Assembly: GCA_039602395.1 (NCBI GenBank)
Contig: JBCNJP010000023.1
Location: forward strand, 95,434,030-95,498,029
Direction: 5' to 3'
DNA length: 64,000 nucleotides
Source: Deinandra increscens subsp. villosa
Lineage: Eukaryota > Streptophyta > Magnoliopsida > Asterales > Asteraceae
The position numbers and the translations under genes are program-made. Of the stretch, positions 35,261 to 48,186 are shown one piece after another; position 1 is the stretch's first letter; every line of letters starts with the position of its first letter. The notes under the pieces are model-generated. The model did no database searches and was not told where the DNA came from. It was given only the letters and a program-made list of their open reading frames with translations.

Positions 35261-37184
35261 ACGAAGTATAGTAAGACAAACGCACGGACGAATTCCTCAA
35301 AATCTCCCCCTCATCGAGGTTAGTGGCGTACAAAGAAACCGGTCTGCAAACCGAACTGACATAGAAACCAGAACTGGTTTTGAAAAAACGGTCTGGTTCG
35401 AGTATAAACTGGCGGTTCCCCATCGATTTGGCTTTCTCCTTTGGCGAACCGGTTTCAAACCCAGTTGTCTCCGAAACCGTATTAGAACCGGTTTGGAATT
35501 GGTTTAGAAACCGGTTTGGAATTGGTTTAGACACCTGTTTATTATAGGTATATGCTTTTCAAAATTCCAATTAGCAACTAATCACTTAAATGCCATTAGG
35601 TGTAAAGTAGGTGAATAATAATGAGATAGTCGTTGGAACTCACTGAAGTCACAATGTGGCTTCATATATTCCTCAACATTTGAAATTTTGATAATTCCAC
35701 CTTGTTGCTTTTAGTCACTCTTAGGTTTTGTACAAGCTTTAAAAATTTTGTAATGTAGTTTTAGTCAACTTTTTTCTTTTATATCAAGTCTTAAGTTTTG
35801 TTTAGTTAATCACTTGATTTTGTACACCTCTAATCGATGTTATGTGGACAACGCCCTTCACCAACGTTTAGCCCATAGCGCCCCGAGGGGTGGTGACCCA
35901 GGTGCTATCGGACAAAAATAAGTAGGCTTAACGCCCACTACACTTGGTCTTAGGGGTGTTAAAAAAATCCGAATTCGAAATATCCAAAATTCCCAATCCA
36001 AAAATATCCGAAATCGGATAGTATTTTTAAAAATATCCAAAAATATAAAAGCTAAGTGAAACACTTTTTAAAAAATAACTTATTGACTTTATTAATTTTT
36101 TTCACCACAAAAGCTAATCTAAACATACAATTGAAAACTCCTTCTGAAAAAATTATAAGTCAATAAACACTTTTTTCTAAAAGCACATTTCACCTTAAAT
36201 AAACAATCCCAAACAAGCCCTAGATCTTGATTTTCCGCTTATGATGAGGACCAAATTCTCGATCGCCGTTCATCACTTAATCGACCACGACCATCCAATT
36301 TGATTTCGGCATGTTCTTGTGCGCAACAAGAGTTCTCCGACTCTCTAATCTCTATTGAGGTAACAATCATGCCCTTGTGTAAATTACAATTGTTTACAAA
36401 CATTTGTAAGAGGCTAATAATTTCTCTTTGTTAATCTTGACGACTTGACTTGCTCATAATCCACACATATGATTTATCTTGGCTCAGTCAAAGTTTTGCA
36501 TTTTAATTCCTTTGTAACTTAACATTATTCGTAAATTACTTCTGTTAGTTCATCTATAATTTGAATTTTAAACAAAGAGGTTTGATAATTCGGATATCCG
36601 TTTAACTATCCGAATATGTATCTGAAATTTCAGACGGATTCGGATAGTGAAATTCACTCTATGTGATTATTGGTTAACACTCAAGAGTCCCACCATATAT
36701 AATAAAATAATTATTAAAATCCTTTTAAATATATCTATATCTTCTTCCTATAAACTACTCATCCTCTCTAAAATACACAAAATACATTTTTTTTAAAGCC
36801 AACCATATTAAAAGACGCAAGACGTAGAAAATTGTATAAAAAAAGTTTATAAAAAAAAAAAAAAACTCCGAAGACTTGAAAGAAAAGCGTGTTGTATCCA
36901 TCAAGCCATCCTTCAAAGTATCTTTTACCTCAATTTCCTTTCCGATCTGCACTCCCTTTTTAACTCAAAATCTATCCAACGATTTCTTCCACATTCTTAA
37001 ATATTTAATGGAGCCACTGTTCGAAAAAATATTATAGTCACTAAAAAAACCTCTATATAATAGCAAAAACTCCCTGTAATTCTTGCAATTCCATTTCACC
37101 TTAATAGGTTGGTGAGCTTGAACATACAGTATAAGTAGAAAAAGCTTATATCCAACAGAATTTGATAAACCAATTTCAAGACTG
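35261..37184. other. Spacer and upstream region of RLP copy 2
   Basis: 35320-35540 is another ACCGGTT-rich block. 35950-36060 begins TAGGGGTGTTAAAAAAATCC, like a hAT end. 36660-37184 is homologous to the copy 1 upstream region and should hold the promoter. No gene seen. Confidence 0.5.
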
Positions 37185-40100
37185 ATGATTTCTTACAACA
37201 TGATTCTATACTTGCTCCTCGTTATCATATGTAGCAGCAGCATGAATCTTGTTTCTGGTGTCCCGAAAACAAGGTGTGTTGATCACGACCGAATAGCGCT
37301 TTTGCAATTTAAAAAAGCGTTGGTTGATGATTACGCACTTCTCGAATCATGGAATGATACCACTAATGCACGCGATTGCTGTCAGTGGAGAGGTGTAGGC
37401 TGCAACAATGCAACAGGCCAAGTCATCACACTCGATCTTAATAATGTAATTTGGATTGAAGGAGATGGTATGCAAGGTAGATTGAGTGGTGAAATCGACT
37501 CGTCTTTGCTTTCTTTAAGCTCGTTAACATATTTAGACCTCAGTGGAAACATTTTCACCCGTATCCCCAAATTCATCGGATCCTTGAAAAACTTGCAGCA
37601 CCTTAAGTTCTCTTATGCTGAATTAACTTCTTCAACCGACTTCCCTGATCACATAGGGAATCTTTCAAACTTGCAAACTCTTGATCTTAAATTCACACCA
37701 GTTGTCTTCAAGAACACTCACTCGCTCTCTAGTCTTTCATCACTCAAGTACCTAAATCTTAGTTATATAGATCTCAGCAAGTCAGATGGCTTACTTTATA
37801 ACGCCATCAAAATGCCTTCCCTTGTCGAGCTACAACTCAGTGACTGTAAACTTCCGAATGATACTGCCAACACGTTTCTTGGTCCACTAACCAACTTGTC
37901 GAATTCCTTTTCTGTTCTTGATATTAGTTCAAACGACCTTCCGTCCTCTATCATATACCCTTGGTTATTCAACTTTAGTGGGAGTCTTATGAACATCAAT
38001 CTCATCAACAACAAGTTACTTGGCACAATTCCTGATGCTTTTGGTACTATACTACCGTAGAGTTTATTATCTATCATGATTATTATTATTACTAGCTTAT
38101 CATGCATGATTATTGTTATTTAGAATTATCCACCAATATAGCTTTTCTTTCTTTTGAATTCTCTTTCAGGTACATTTACAAACCTCGAAACCTTAGACAT
38201 GACCTCCACTGGCCTTAAAGGTGGTATCCCGAGCTCGTTTCGGAACTTGAGTCGCCTGCGTCAGGTTTATCTACAACAGAATAACTTGGACCAAGATCTT
38301 CCAGGTCTTTTCAACAACCTCCCTGTGAGATCCTTGGAAGTTCTTGATTTATCCGGGAATCGACTAAGTGGTTCTTTACCTGATTTCACAACATTTTCAG
38401 CTTTGACAAAACTCCACCTTGCACGAAATCGGTTAAATGGATCTTTCCCACGAAAATTCCAGGGGAACTCGCACCTTTTGTTCCTCGATTTGGCGGATAA
38501 CCATATTAACGGACTGCTCCCGGATCTTTCAGTTTTTGGTTCATTAACGGAGTTATATTTCGAAAGAAACCTTTTACAAGGAACTCTAGCTAAAAGGTTG
38601 GGGTCTCTCTCCACACTAGAGTCTTTGGGTGCATCTTCTAATTTCTTTCAAGGTACAATCACTGAACAACATGTTGCCAATCTTTCTAGATTAATATACC
38701 TTGATCTTTCATATAACTCGCTAGCTTTAAATCTCAGCCCCGACCGGTCTCCACCTTTTCAGCTTTATACCATCTTGTTATCGTCGTGTAAACTCGGGTG
38801 TTCATTCCCAACGTGGCTGAAAACACAAAATAATCTCTTTATGCTTGATATATCTAATAGTGGAATCAACGGTATAGTTCCAAATTGGTTTTGGGAGTCA
38901 CTGGTTCCGCATCTTAGATACTTAAATCTCTCATCTAACCATATCTATGGCACGGTTCCTCATCTGGTATCGGGTAAACTAAATTATATAGATTTGAGCT
39001 TAAATAGCTTCTCTGGTAATTTACCATTGTTTCCTATAAGTACCTTTACATTGATTCTCAATGATAACATGTTCTCGGGCTCGCTTTCTTCCTTGTGTAA
39101 TCCAAGTCAATTACTCCACCTTGATTTATCCAATAATAAGTTGTCCGGAAAGCTTCCAAACTGCTGGAACAACTATGAACGCTTGACCGTTCTGAACCTC
39201 GAAAACAACAAATTCACAGGGGCAATTCCCAGCTCAATTGAAGCACTTCGGTCAGTTGGTATGATGACCATGAGAGGGAATGAGTTAACCGGAGAAATAC
39301 CTTCATCTTTAAGAAACTGCACGGAGTTAGAACTGCTTGATCTAGGAGAAAACAAACTGTCAGGTAAGATACCCGAATGGACCGGTGATAGCTTTTCGAA
39401 TTTGCGTATTCTTAGCTTACCATCGAATAGGTTTCACGGGGAAATTCCTACAAGCTTATGTAATCTCAAAAAGATTAAAATTCTAGACCTTTCGGGTAAC
39501 AATATCTCTGGGAACATACCAAAGTGTGTTAACAATTTTTTCGGGATGACTGAAGGTAGCCTAGATGCAAGTATTCGAGACCATATACCATACAGTTTTT
39601 CTTTACTCCGGACAACCATCAGCCCCAGGTACTATTAGATTTTAACCATAAACTTTGGATATGATTAGTACTTTTATGTAGGGGTGTTCAACGAATCGAA
39701 TTTCGAATGCTCGAATTAATCGAATCAAATTATTCGAATTTCAATTTTTAAAACCTCGATTCGAATTCAATTCTAATTCGAAACTGAATCCGAATCGAAA
39801 CGAATTCGAATGGGATTATTCGAATAAAATCCGAATCAGATTCGAAGAATTCAGTTATTTTAGTAAAAATAAAACAAAAAAAAAATCATAATTTAACATT
39901 CAAAATGGAAACGTTCATATTAGACAAAATTTTGTTTAACGTTCAAAACATCCATATTTAAAGCAATTTTGTTCAGTAATTATCGTGAAAGATAACTTAT
40001 CATTCAAAAGTTCAACTTAAGCATCACCAAAAAATAAAAGATTTATAGATTTATTGTACATCTAGATAACAAAATGGTTACTAAACATAATATCATGAAT

Positions 40101-40565
40101 TCATTTGGAAATTGATGATGATTGGTTGAATCCACATAACGCTAAATTTCTAGGCGTGAAATAGATAATACGTGTTTTCAAATTATAATGTTTTGAATAA
40201 CTAAATTTTTAAAGATTTTTAAATAGGTGTAAATGAAGAGTTATTTGTGAAAACTATTTTAATATATTTGTATAATTATTTATATTTGTTTTTATATACA
40301 AAATAAGTGTGCAGAGTATATATATATAGATTTGGGGTAAAATACATCAAGCAAAAACGCTACATCAATGCGGATTGATCTGAGGCGTCCATCAAGATCA
40401 TCCAACAGCCAGGATCTATGGTGTTTTCCGCCCATGGTGTTTTTTTTTCCCCCGAAAACGCCATAGGCGAAAACACCATAGATCTTGGCTGTTGGATGAT
40501 CTTGATGGACGCCCCAGATCATTCCGCATTGATGTAGCGTTTTTGCTTGATGTAGCGTAACTCGA

Positions 40566-40615
<50 letters not shown>

Positions 40616-41088
40616 AAGGGTTCTGTGTAGACCCCTTAAATTTTGTAGACCCCGTAGACCCCTATAAAACTCAATAAGAATAAAGCTCAGTGTTGTAAAT
40701 TTGGTTTTTTTTATTACGATAAGCTTTTAAGAACCAAAAAATAAATAAATAAATTAAAAAAAAACAAAAAACATTAAAAATCGAACATTTTAAGACAATG
40801 AGTTTTAAAATAATGAGTTTTAAACGCAACACTGAGTTTTATTGAGTTTATTGAGTTTTAAACTCATTGATTTTTAAAACTCATTGTCTTGAAATGTTCA
40901 ATTTTTAATGTTTTTCGTTTTTCTTTTTTTTTAATTGTCTTTTTTTGTTCTTAAAAGCTTATCGCAAATAAAAAAAACTAAATTACCAAAACTGAGTTTT
41001 ATTTTTAGTGAGTTTTAATGAGTTTTATTGAGTTTTATAAGGGGTCTACGGGGTCTACAAAAAATAAGGGGTCTACACGGATCTTTTA

Positions 41089-41157
<69 letters not shown>

Positions 41158-41329
41158 AGAGGATCATTTGAGAACCAATTTGATTTGAGAACTAAAAAGA
41201 ACTAATTTGAGCCACAAGTTTATTTAAATGTATCCCCCCTCCAATGAATTGTAGTGGTCCCCCCTGAAATGTGTGGTTGAGATTTAGTTCTCAAAAGTTC
41301 TCAAAACAAAAAGTTCTCATTTGAACCTA

Positions 41330-41395
<66 letters not shown>

Positions 41396-41577
41396 AAAGT
41401 TCATTGTAGACACCCCCATAAGTGTAGACAGGTAGACACCCTTTTTCACCATTAGATCTCTTGATCTAATGGTTGTGATTAATTTTCTTTTTTCTTTTTT
41501 TCTTTTTTCTCATTAATTAGAAACTTTCACATGTGAAAAGAGCTATTTCACATGCGAAAGTGTCTACAATGAACCTC

Positions 41578-41633
<56 letters not shown>

Positions 41634-42117
41634 AAGGGTTCCGTGTAGACCCCTTAAATTTTGTAGACCCCTTAGACCCCGTAGACCCCTATAAAACTCA
41701 ATAAAAATAAAACTCAGTGTTGTAAATTTGGTTTTTTTATTACGATAAGCTTTTAAGAACCAAAAAAATAAATAAATAAATTTAAAAAAATAAAAAACAT
41801 TAAAAATCGAACATTTTAAGACAATGAGTTTTAAAATAATGAGTTTTAAACGCAACACTGAGTTTTATTGAGTTTATTGAGTTTTAAACTCATTGATTTT
41901 TAAAACTCATTGTCTTAAAATGTTCAATTTTTAATGTTTTTCATTTTTCTTTTTTTTTAATTGTCTTTTTTTTGTTCTTAAAAACTTATCGCAAATAAAA
42001 AAAAAACTAAATTAACAAAACTGAGTTTTATTTTTAGTGAGTTTTAATGAGTTTTATTGAGTTTTATAAGGGGTCTACGGGGTCTACAAAAAATAAGGGG
42101 TCTACACGGATCTTTTA

Positions 42118-42159
<42 letters not shown>

Positions 42160-43354
42160 GTGTGTGTGTGTGTATGAATATATGAGTATGTCGAATTTGA
42201 GATTCAAATTTTAATTCGATTCGAAATTCGATATCAACCATCGAATCGAATCGAATTCGAATTTGAAATTTCGAACCGAATTTCAAATCAATGATTTTCG
42301 AATCGAATCGAGTCAAATTTTGAATTTTTCGAATCCAATTCGAAAACTGAACACCCGTACTATTATGTGATAATTTAGTAGGTACTATGTTAGGGGTGTT
42401 CCTGTTCGTAGGTAAACCATCTTGAAGTTTCAGATGACCGTGTAAGGTTTTGCAACGGACTTTGACTTTTTAAACTTATGACTTTTTTAAATATTAAAAA
42501 GTGATCCAAAAAACATACACGGCTTTTCACATGTTTGACATGCTTAAAAACCAAAGTCAAGATATGAAAATGTGACCACTTATACGCCACAATCTGAGAC
42601 CCTCATCTTGTATTATCATCCTTAACAAAGAAACTTTCGCAATATGCTAATTCTTGATTCCAACAGCTACGTGTTAAAAGCAATTTTAGAATGGAAAGGA
42701 AGGCGATCGGTGTATCGAAATACACTGGGTCTAGTCGTTAGTCTTGATCTTTCGAGCAATAGATTATCCGGAGAGATCCCGAATGAAATAACGAGTCTTT
42801 CAGCTCTAATTGCCGTAAATCTATCACGAAACAACTTAACCGGGCTGATTCCACAAGACGTTGGTCTACTGAGATGGTTGGATTTTCTTGATTTGTCAAG
42901 AAACCATCTAGTTGGTCGAGTCCCACTAAGCCTTTCGCGGGTGAGCAATCTTGGGGTGTTGGATCTATCCTTCAACAACTTGTCGGGAAGAATCCCGAAG
43001 AGCACACAGTTACAGAGCTTTAACATGTCATCATATACGGGGAACCCTGCTCTTTGTGGGGATCCGTTATTGAACAGATGCCCGGGGGACGATGACGGGC
43101 AAAGTGGCGGAAGACAAGAAGATGTTGCAAAAGAAGCAGATGATGATGGAAAGTTGATATATGGATTTTATGTTAGTATTGTGGTTGGTTTTGTTTTTGG
43201 GTTTTGGGGGTTCTGTGGATCATTGCTTGTTAGTGATTCATGGAGATATGGGTATTTTAAGTTTCTAAAGATGATGAAAGACAAGACACTTGTAACAGTG
43301 GAGATAAGTTACTACAGGATCCGCAGGCGAATACCTACTTATTTATGGAAATGA
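37185..43354 (+). CDS. LRR receptor-like protein (EIX2/Cf-type), intact copy 2
   Basis: Cell-surface receptor without a kinase; this class detects microbial or apoplastic signals and works with the SOBIR1 co-receptor. Exons 37185-38043, 38170-39628, 42667-43354; all GT-AG and in phase, giving 1001 aa. Layout: signal peptide (1-25), Cys-rich N-cap with DRIALLQFKKAL and DCCQWRGVGC, a long run of LRRs (LxxLxLSxNxLSGxIP), an island region near residues 750-790 containing the second intron, final LRRs, C-cap NPALCGDPL, an acidic stretch, a transmembrane segment (about 939-961) with GFVFGFWGFCG, and a short basic tail. GxxxG motifs in the membrane segment fit SOBIR1 pairing (inference). Intron 2 is 3.0 kb because of nested transposons; splice sites are intact. 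No disabling change seen. Confidence 0.93.
40330..40567. mobile_element. Foldback element 1 bounded by TA repeats
   Basis: Two arms of about 95 bases are near-perfect reverse complements (ATCAAGCAAAAACGCTACAT and its complement at the other end), separated by about 40 bases. Transcribed, it would make a long hairpin. Short TA runs lie on both sides. Confidence 0.75.
40613..41092. mobile_element. TA-flanked element 2
   Basis: Begins GGGAAGGGTTCTGTGTAGAC and ends with the inverse, GTCTACACGGATCTTTTACC. The interior is also palindromic (AAACTCATTG and CAATGAGTTT). Flanked by TA runs 40568-40612 and 41092-41154. A second copy is at 41632-42118. Confidence 0.75.
41155..41333. mobile_element. TA-flanked element 3
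   Basis: Ends GGGAGAGGATCATTTGAGAA and TTCTCATTTGAACCTAACCC are inverted with mismatches. TA runs lie at 41092-41154 and 41334-41391. Confidence 0.7.
41392..41581. mobile_element. TA-flanked element 4
   Basis: Ends GTGAAAAGTTCATTGTAGAC and GTCTACAATGAACCTCACCC are inverted with mismatches. TA runs lie at 41334-41391 and 41582-41631. Confidence 0.7.
41632..42118. mobile_element. TA-flanked element 5 (second copy of element 2)
   Basis: About 95% like 40613-41092 and in the same orientation. Flanked by TA runs 41582-41631 and 42119-42156, the latter continuing into a TG run. Confidence 0.75.
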
Positions 43355-43627
43355 TGTTTTACACACATTCATCACTTTGTAGTTTCCATATATGTATATT
43401 ACAAGATGTTGCGATCCGCACTTCTCGGCGAACTCAATTCGATGAATTTTTTTTTTGAAAGTTCGGGTTTGAAGGTTCGGGTTTTACACACATTCATCAC
43501 TATGGAGAAGAAGCCATATAGGTATAAAAGTAGACCCAATCTTAGTTTGTGGAAAAAAACTGCAGATAATTGAGCAATGGACTAATATTTCATAAACCAA
43601 TAATAAGAGCGGTTAAGGTAGAGCGTC
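43355..43627. repeat. Downstream flank of RLP copy 2
   Basis: Homologous to the flanks of copies 1 and 3; presumably 3' UTR and spacer. Interrupted at 43628 by the LTR fragment. Confidence 0.7.
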
Positions 43628-45708
43628 ATAAAACCTAGACCTAAGATTAGTGCCCGGGTTGTATAGTTTGTAAATTAATCTTTAATTGCTACAATTTTTT
43701 ATTATTTGTTTTTTTTTATTTTTTCGTGATTAACTGTTTTTGTGTCGAGTCTTTTTGTTTCGTGTTGGTCTTCTAAGAACAAAAAAATGACTACGAAAAA
43801 TAAAAAATAAGAAAATAAAAAAAAAACTAGACTCAAGAAAAAAGAAAAAAAACCTAAAGGAAATCTAGGCGCAAAAACCAAAAAGACTCAAAATTCCTAG
43901 ACGACCTAGTTAATCTTGCTATTGCCAAGTGTCCCCGGCAACGGCGCCAAAAACTTGATGTGTTCGGAACGACTCTAAAAATACTACTAAAACCTAGACC
44001 TAAGACACAACTAATTTTACCGAAACAACCTAAACCGAACCGAACCCTAAGGCAGTGAACCTGTCGGATCGTAGTAAAGCTAAGGAAGACCGGATATCGA
44101 ACCTAGGACACTTTAATGAACAAGACTTAACCTAGACCTAAGAATGGAAACTTGAGATGATTTTGGTTTTAAAGATTAATTTAACTAAATTAACTACCTT
44201 AACTACCTAGCAACCGAAAGCAGAAAACCTTAGGAAACAATCAGTGAGTAGAATGCACCACCTAGACCTAGAATCCCAATTAACACCTACAACTTTACCT
44301 GGCTATGACAATTCTGATGGAGGCTAATTCACCTTTTAAGTCCTTCTTAGCAAGTGATTCTAACGTTCGAACAGGTGTTCACCTTGTGGGTACGTCCTAC
44401 CTCAACTAGACCTAACCACCATCGAAACAATCTAAGGCACCCTAGGCTAGCAGGAACTACCACTAATTAGCACAACTGACACGGAATAGCAAGCTAACTA
44501 ATTTCATAGGGCATCCCTCTCCCGAGGCAATGTGATCCTAATCCACTAACTAACCCGACTACCCGACCTAGCTATCACCTCCCGGCTTGTCTAACTAGAG
44601 CAGAACACTAAATTCAAGGAGTCAACTTTCAATTAGTAATTCAAAATCAACAGCAAACACACAGTCACACTATTAATTAACCTAACTCAAGCCGAAAGAC
44701 ATTTGCAAGCAAGGTAATTACTAATTGGAAATCAAAACCCTAATTTTAATACTCATATGCATACAATTATGATATTTAGTGGAATTTAAAAAATCACAAA
44801 CATCAATCAAATCGTCACATGCCAAGTAAAATCATAAATATTAATTGTTCATCAAATTAGTCTAGGCGGTGATAAGAAAATTAGCCAAGAAACATAATGG
44901 TATCCAAGAACATCAAATCTAATCTAAACCCTAGCATCATGGTGTAAACTAGAATTCAAATAAAAATAATATTCAAGAATTAAGAATTACTAAACCAAGT
45001 GGCTTCCAAAATATTGTTACTCGCTTCTGTTCCAATCTTCGTTCATACGTAGTACTTGTGTCTCCTTTCCGATCTTCGAGAGCTTCTGCCGTTCGAGAGT
45101 TTTCTTCCAAAGTTGCCGTCCCAAATTCCTCCTTCATTCTCTTCATTCTCTTCATTCTCTTCATTCTCTCATTCGTAGGGTTTTCCTTTCTATTTATTTC
45201 TTCCGCAAGTCACGCCAAAATAAAAATAAAAGTCGGTTTCACCGACTTTTCTCAATGCTGCTTACGAAACGTCCCAATTAATTCACAACCCTTTCTTTCT
45301 TTTTAGCCCACGTGACCAGCAAATTCATTTGCATAAGTTTTTATTTTATATTTTCAACTTGCACCCATGAACATTCAAGTATTGACCATACAATCTTTAA
45401 ACTTTGATAGTTATATCCTTAAGCCCTCTAACTTTCATATATTGACATACCATCCCCTTAGGCCTTTATACCAACCTACAACCAAACATAAATGAACCAT
45501 TTTGAGCACATTTGATCACAATTATCTTAATTAAACACAAAACTCAAATAACTAACCAAACTCATAGCAAAATATACAAATATGAATCAGCAAATTAAAT
45601 TAAGACACAAATACTATAATTCAACTAAAAAGCACATAAAATGACTCAAAACTGACTCAACTAATATACAAATTACAAAGGAAAATCAGATGTGTTTGCG
45701 ACACATCA
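43628..45708 (-). mobile_element. LTR retrotransposon remnant with tRNA-Asp-type primer site
   Basis: Inserted in the copy 2 flank; the copy 1 flank reads straight through. Target sequence AGCGTCATAA is repeated at 43622-43631 and 45708-45717. A 1753-bp LTR (43956-45708) begins TGATGTGT and ends ACACATCA, a perfect terminal inverted pair, and reads on the minus strand. Beside it is the primer-binding site, then about 300 bases of internal DNA, then only a stub of the other LTR (AAACCTAGACCTAAG). No coding region remains. The primer type suggests a Ty3/gypsy Athila-like or related element (inference). Confidence 0.75.
43932..43949 (-). promoter_or_regulatory. Primer-binding site, tRNA-Asp type
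   Basis: On the minus strand TGGCGCCGTTGCCGGGGA, complementary to the 3' end of plant tRNA-Asp including CCA. It lies six bases from the LTR edge at 43956. Confidence 0.8.
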
Positions 45709-48157
45709 GCGTCATAACGTTCAAAACGGATAGAACAAAAAGCATAGAAGCTGCACCCACCCAAGTTATAACACACTATTTACGATGTTATTGTTCAAAA
45801 CATAGTCTTAACGGGTCAAATTGACCAAAAAACAATTCATGATCGATCCTAATGATGTATTGAAGTAAGATTGTGAATAGAAATGGCAATAGTAATATTT
45901 CTATTGAAATAATAGAAAGTGAAATTTATGATGAAACATAAGAACCCAGAGAATTGAATGTAAAGGAGGGAATTTAAGTTACCTAATATATTGTGTCATA
46001 AAGTATCAAGCATGTGTTTGTGTGGTACCTCGAGTGGTGATGCATCATCTTACATCCCTGATGACAATATATAAACCAAGAGAGATTTTGTAATTTGTAG
46101 CCTTTGAAGCAACTGCAATTGCATTTGAGTCAATGGTTGACTAACCTTTTCATCTTGAAGCCGTGGTTTGTATATATAAGGGTTTATCCACACTCCTCTT
46201 CAAATTATTTTGTGCATCTATATCTGAGGGTTTATCATCAATTGTATAAAAAAATAACAGCACTCCAAACACATTAAAATATTTGTTATTCATGTATAAC
46301 AAGAATTAGAATTCAAGCTATGAGTTTCTCACTTCACAAAATAGATGTCTTTGATTTATAGGCCATGTTTACTTGCACCTGTGTAACAACAGTTTATAGT
46401 AAAAGGGAAAGGTGATATGTTGGATATGCTTCTCTTAGAGTCCAAGTAATACTAATTAGAGAAGCCATCCAATAAAACTTAACCACGTTTTTTTTTTACA
46501 TAAGATCTATCTACACTGGCCAGTGGTCGCCTACAAAAGTGGCGGTGTTTTTCAGATTAATTACAAAAAAAAGTTACAAAATGGCAGGGGAAACAGCCAT
46601 TAGTGTTGGTTATTTATTCCTGGTCTTTAAGTACCAGCCGTGTTCTACAAGGGTGCAATCTAGTTTTTCAAAATGGTTTCTCTTTAGGTTCTAGCTGATG
46701 CACTACACTTTTTGTTGGCCAGTACCTTGGCCACAATCTGCATAATTAGCATTATTCAAGCTGTTTGTGGCACCTTAATTCTGGCGGGGCTGGTGATTGT
46801 AGCCTTTTCTTGGGGTGCAGAAAGCACGTAGGGAACGAGAAAAAACAACATAAAGAGCTTAGTTTTTTTCGTAGCAGCCACGCATTCTATTTTCACACCG
46901 AAAACTATTATAACCATAAGCACACGACGTTACGAACACAATAGAACAAAAACACCAACACATCGAAAGCAGCAGTAGCAATCCTCCACCAAAACATGCA
47001 CACTTGCGATAAGAAAACATAAGCTACCCTTAATATAAGAAGAAAAAGAGTAGGTAAGACTAAACTAAGAGCATCCTTGTCATAGTAAAAATAATCCTAT
47101 CACAACACACCAATTTCTTAGACCACAAACATTTATATGCCAGCAAACCATCATGTATTCTAGCCTAAACAAAACCCTTCTCACGAGCCACATACACTTT
47201 TGTATATCAGCTGACCAAGATAACTTGACAGAAACCTTATGCATAGCCGTCCTAATACGGATAACTTAGCAGACAACCCTGTCACATGCTTTGGCTATTT
47301 TTGTACCTAGACCACTTCGGTAAACACCATAGAAACAGACTCAGACCATATGAAATGTTAACCTAGTAACTGCGACATTTTCACAACTAACACGCACTCT
47401 ACTTATGCAAAAAAAAAAAAAAAAAAAATCTAATGTACTGAAAACCACCACTCTCATGTATTAGAAAACACACCAAATTATGAAAAGCATCAAAATCCTA
47501 TCTTTGGATCCCTGTTTTCTATATCTCTGGTTAATGAGTACTTATTTTTTTGCCTCCGCATCCAATTAAAAGTTGTTGATTTATCTCTGGTGTTTACATG
47601 CGGTTTTTCAAAGTGTGCTCACTAAAGATAATTAATGATAAGAGACCACCATTTCATAACTCTCATGTAAATTTGAAATATTTTCTTAAAAAACTAAAAC
47701 CAAAAATCACATAATAACATAAGCAATTGTTGAATAATGATCGAATATATACAACAACGTGTGACATTGACGACCGCATGGAGTCCAACTTCCCAGCCAA
47801 TATGTGATCTTTGTTGTAGTCTTATTCTATTAACTTGGTGTTTCGCAAACCTAAAACTTAAAACTTCTAATATTTAATGAATATGGGTGACTTTATTATT
47901 GATTGTTATGCCCAACTATGGTTCTTGATTCTGTTACTTTATTATTGTGTGTCATCTTTGAATAGGATTTATTACAATTACATTGCATGTCAGTTCACAC
48001 AACAATGCACACCTATGCTAATTGATATGTGTTTGCATTAAATAACACTACTTCCATGCTGACTTACTCACACCAAAAACTGTAACGTGACTACTTGGAT
48101 GCTGATTTACTCCTTCGATTAAACAACCGTTTAAATATTAACAGCCATTAGTTCTGA
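45709..48157. other. Rest of the copy 2 flank and spacer
   Basis: 45709-46480 continues the shared flank and matches 52480-52990 and 55744-56030. 46490-46780 is related to 58800-59060 and includes a short ATG frame in both. 46850-48150 shows no gene; one A-run at 47407-47428. Confidence 0.5.
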
Positions 48158-48186
48158 CCGTGCATCGCACGGGCCTGCCGACTAGT
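48158..48186 (+). repeat. Helitron-like 3' end
   Basis: A perfect 6-bp stem (CCGTGC-ATC-GCACGG) is followed nine bases later by CTAGT (48182-48186), the usual Helitron 3' layout. I did not find its 5' end. Confidence 0.55.

Larger units (their letters stand above)
39679..42359. mobile_element. hAT-type element in intron 2 of RLP copy 2, with nested insertions
   Basis: Ends are inverted: TAGGGGTGTTCA on the left and TGAACACCCGTA on the right, both next to AATCGAATTCGAA-rich DNA. Flanks are CTTTTATG (39671-39678) and CTATTATG (42360-42367), an 8-bp duplication with one mismatch. The same intron in RLP copy 1 lacks the insert. Its interior holds five elements bounded by TA microsatellites (40330-42119). 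Confidence 0.8.

Noticed and set aside
45058..45306. + strand ORF with IILFILFILFIL-type repeat
   Set aside because: Comes from a TTCATTCTC tandem inside a long LTR; no protein signature.
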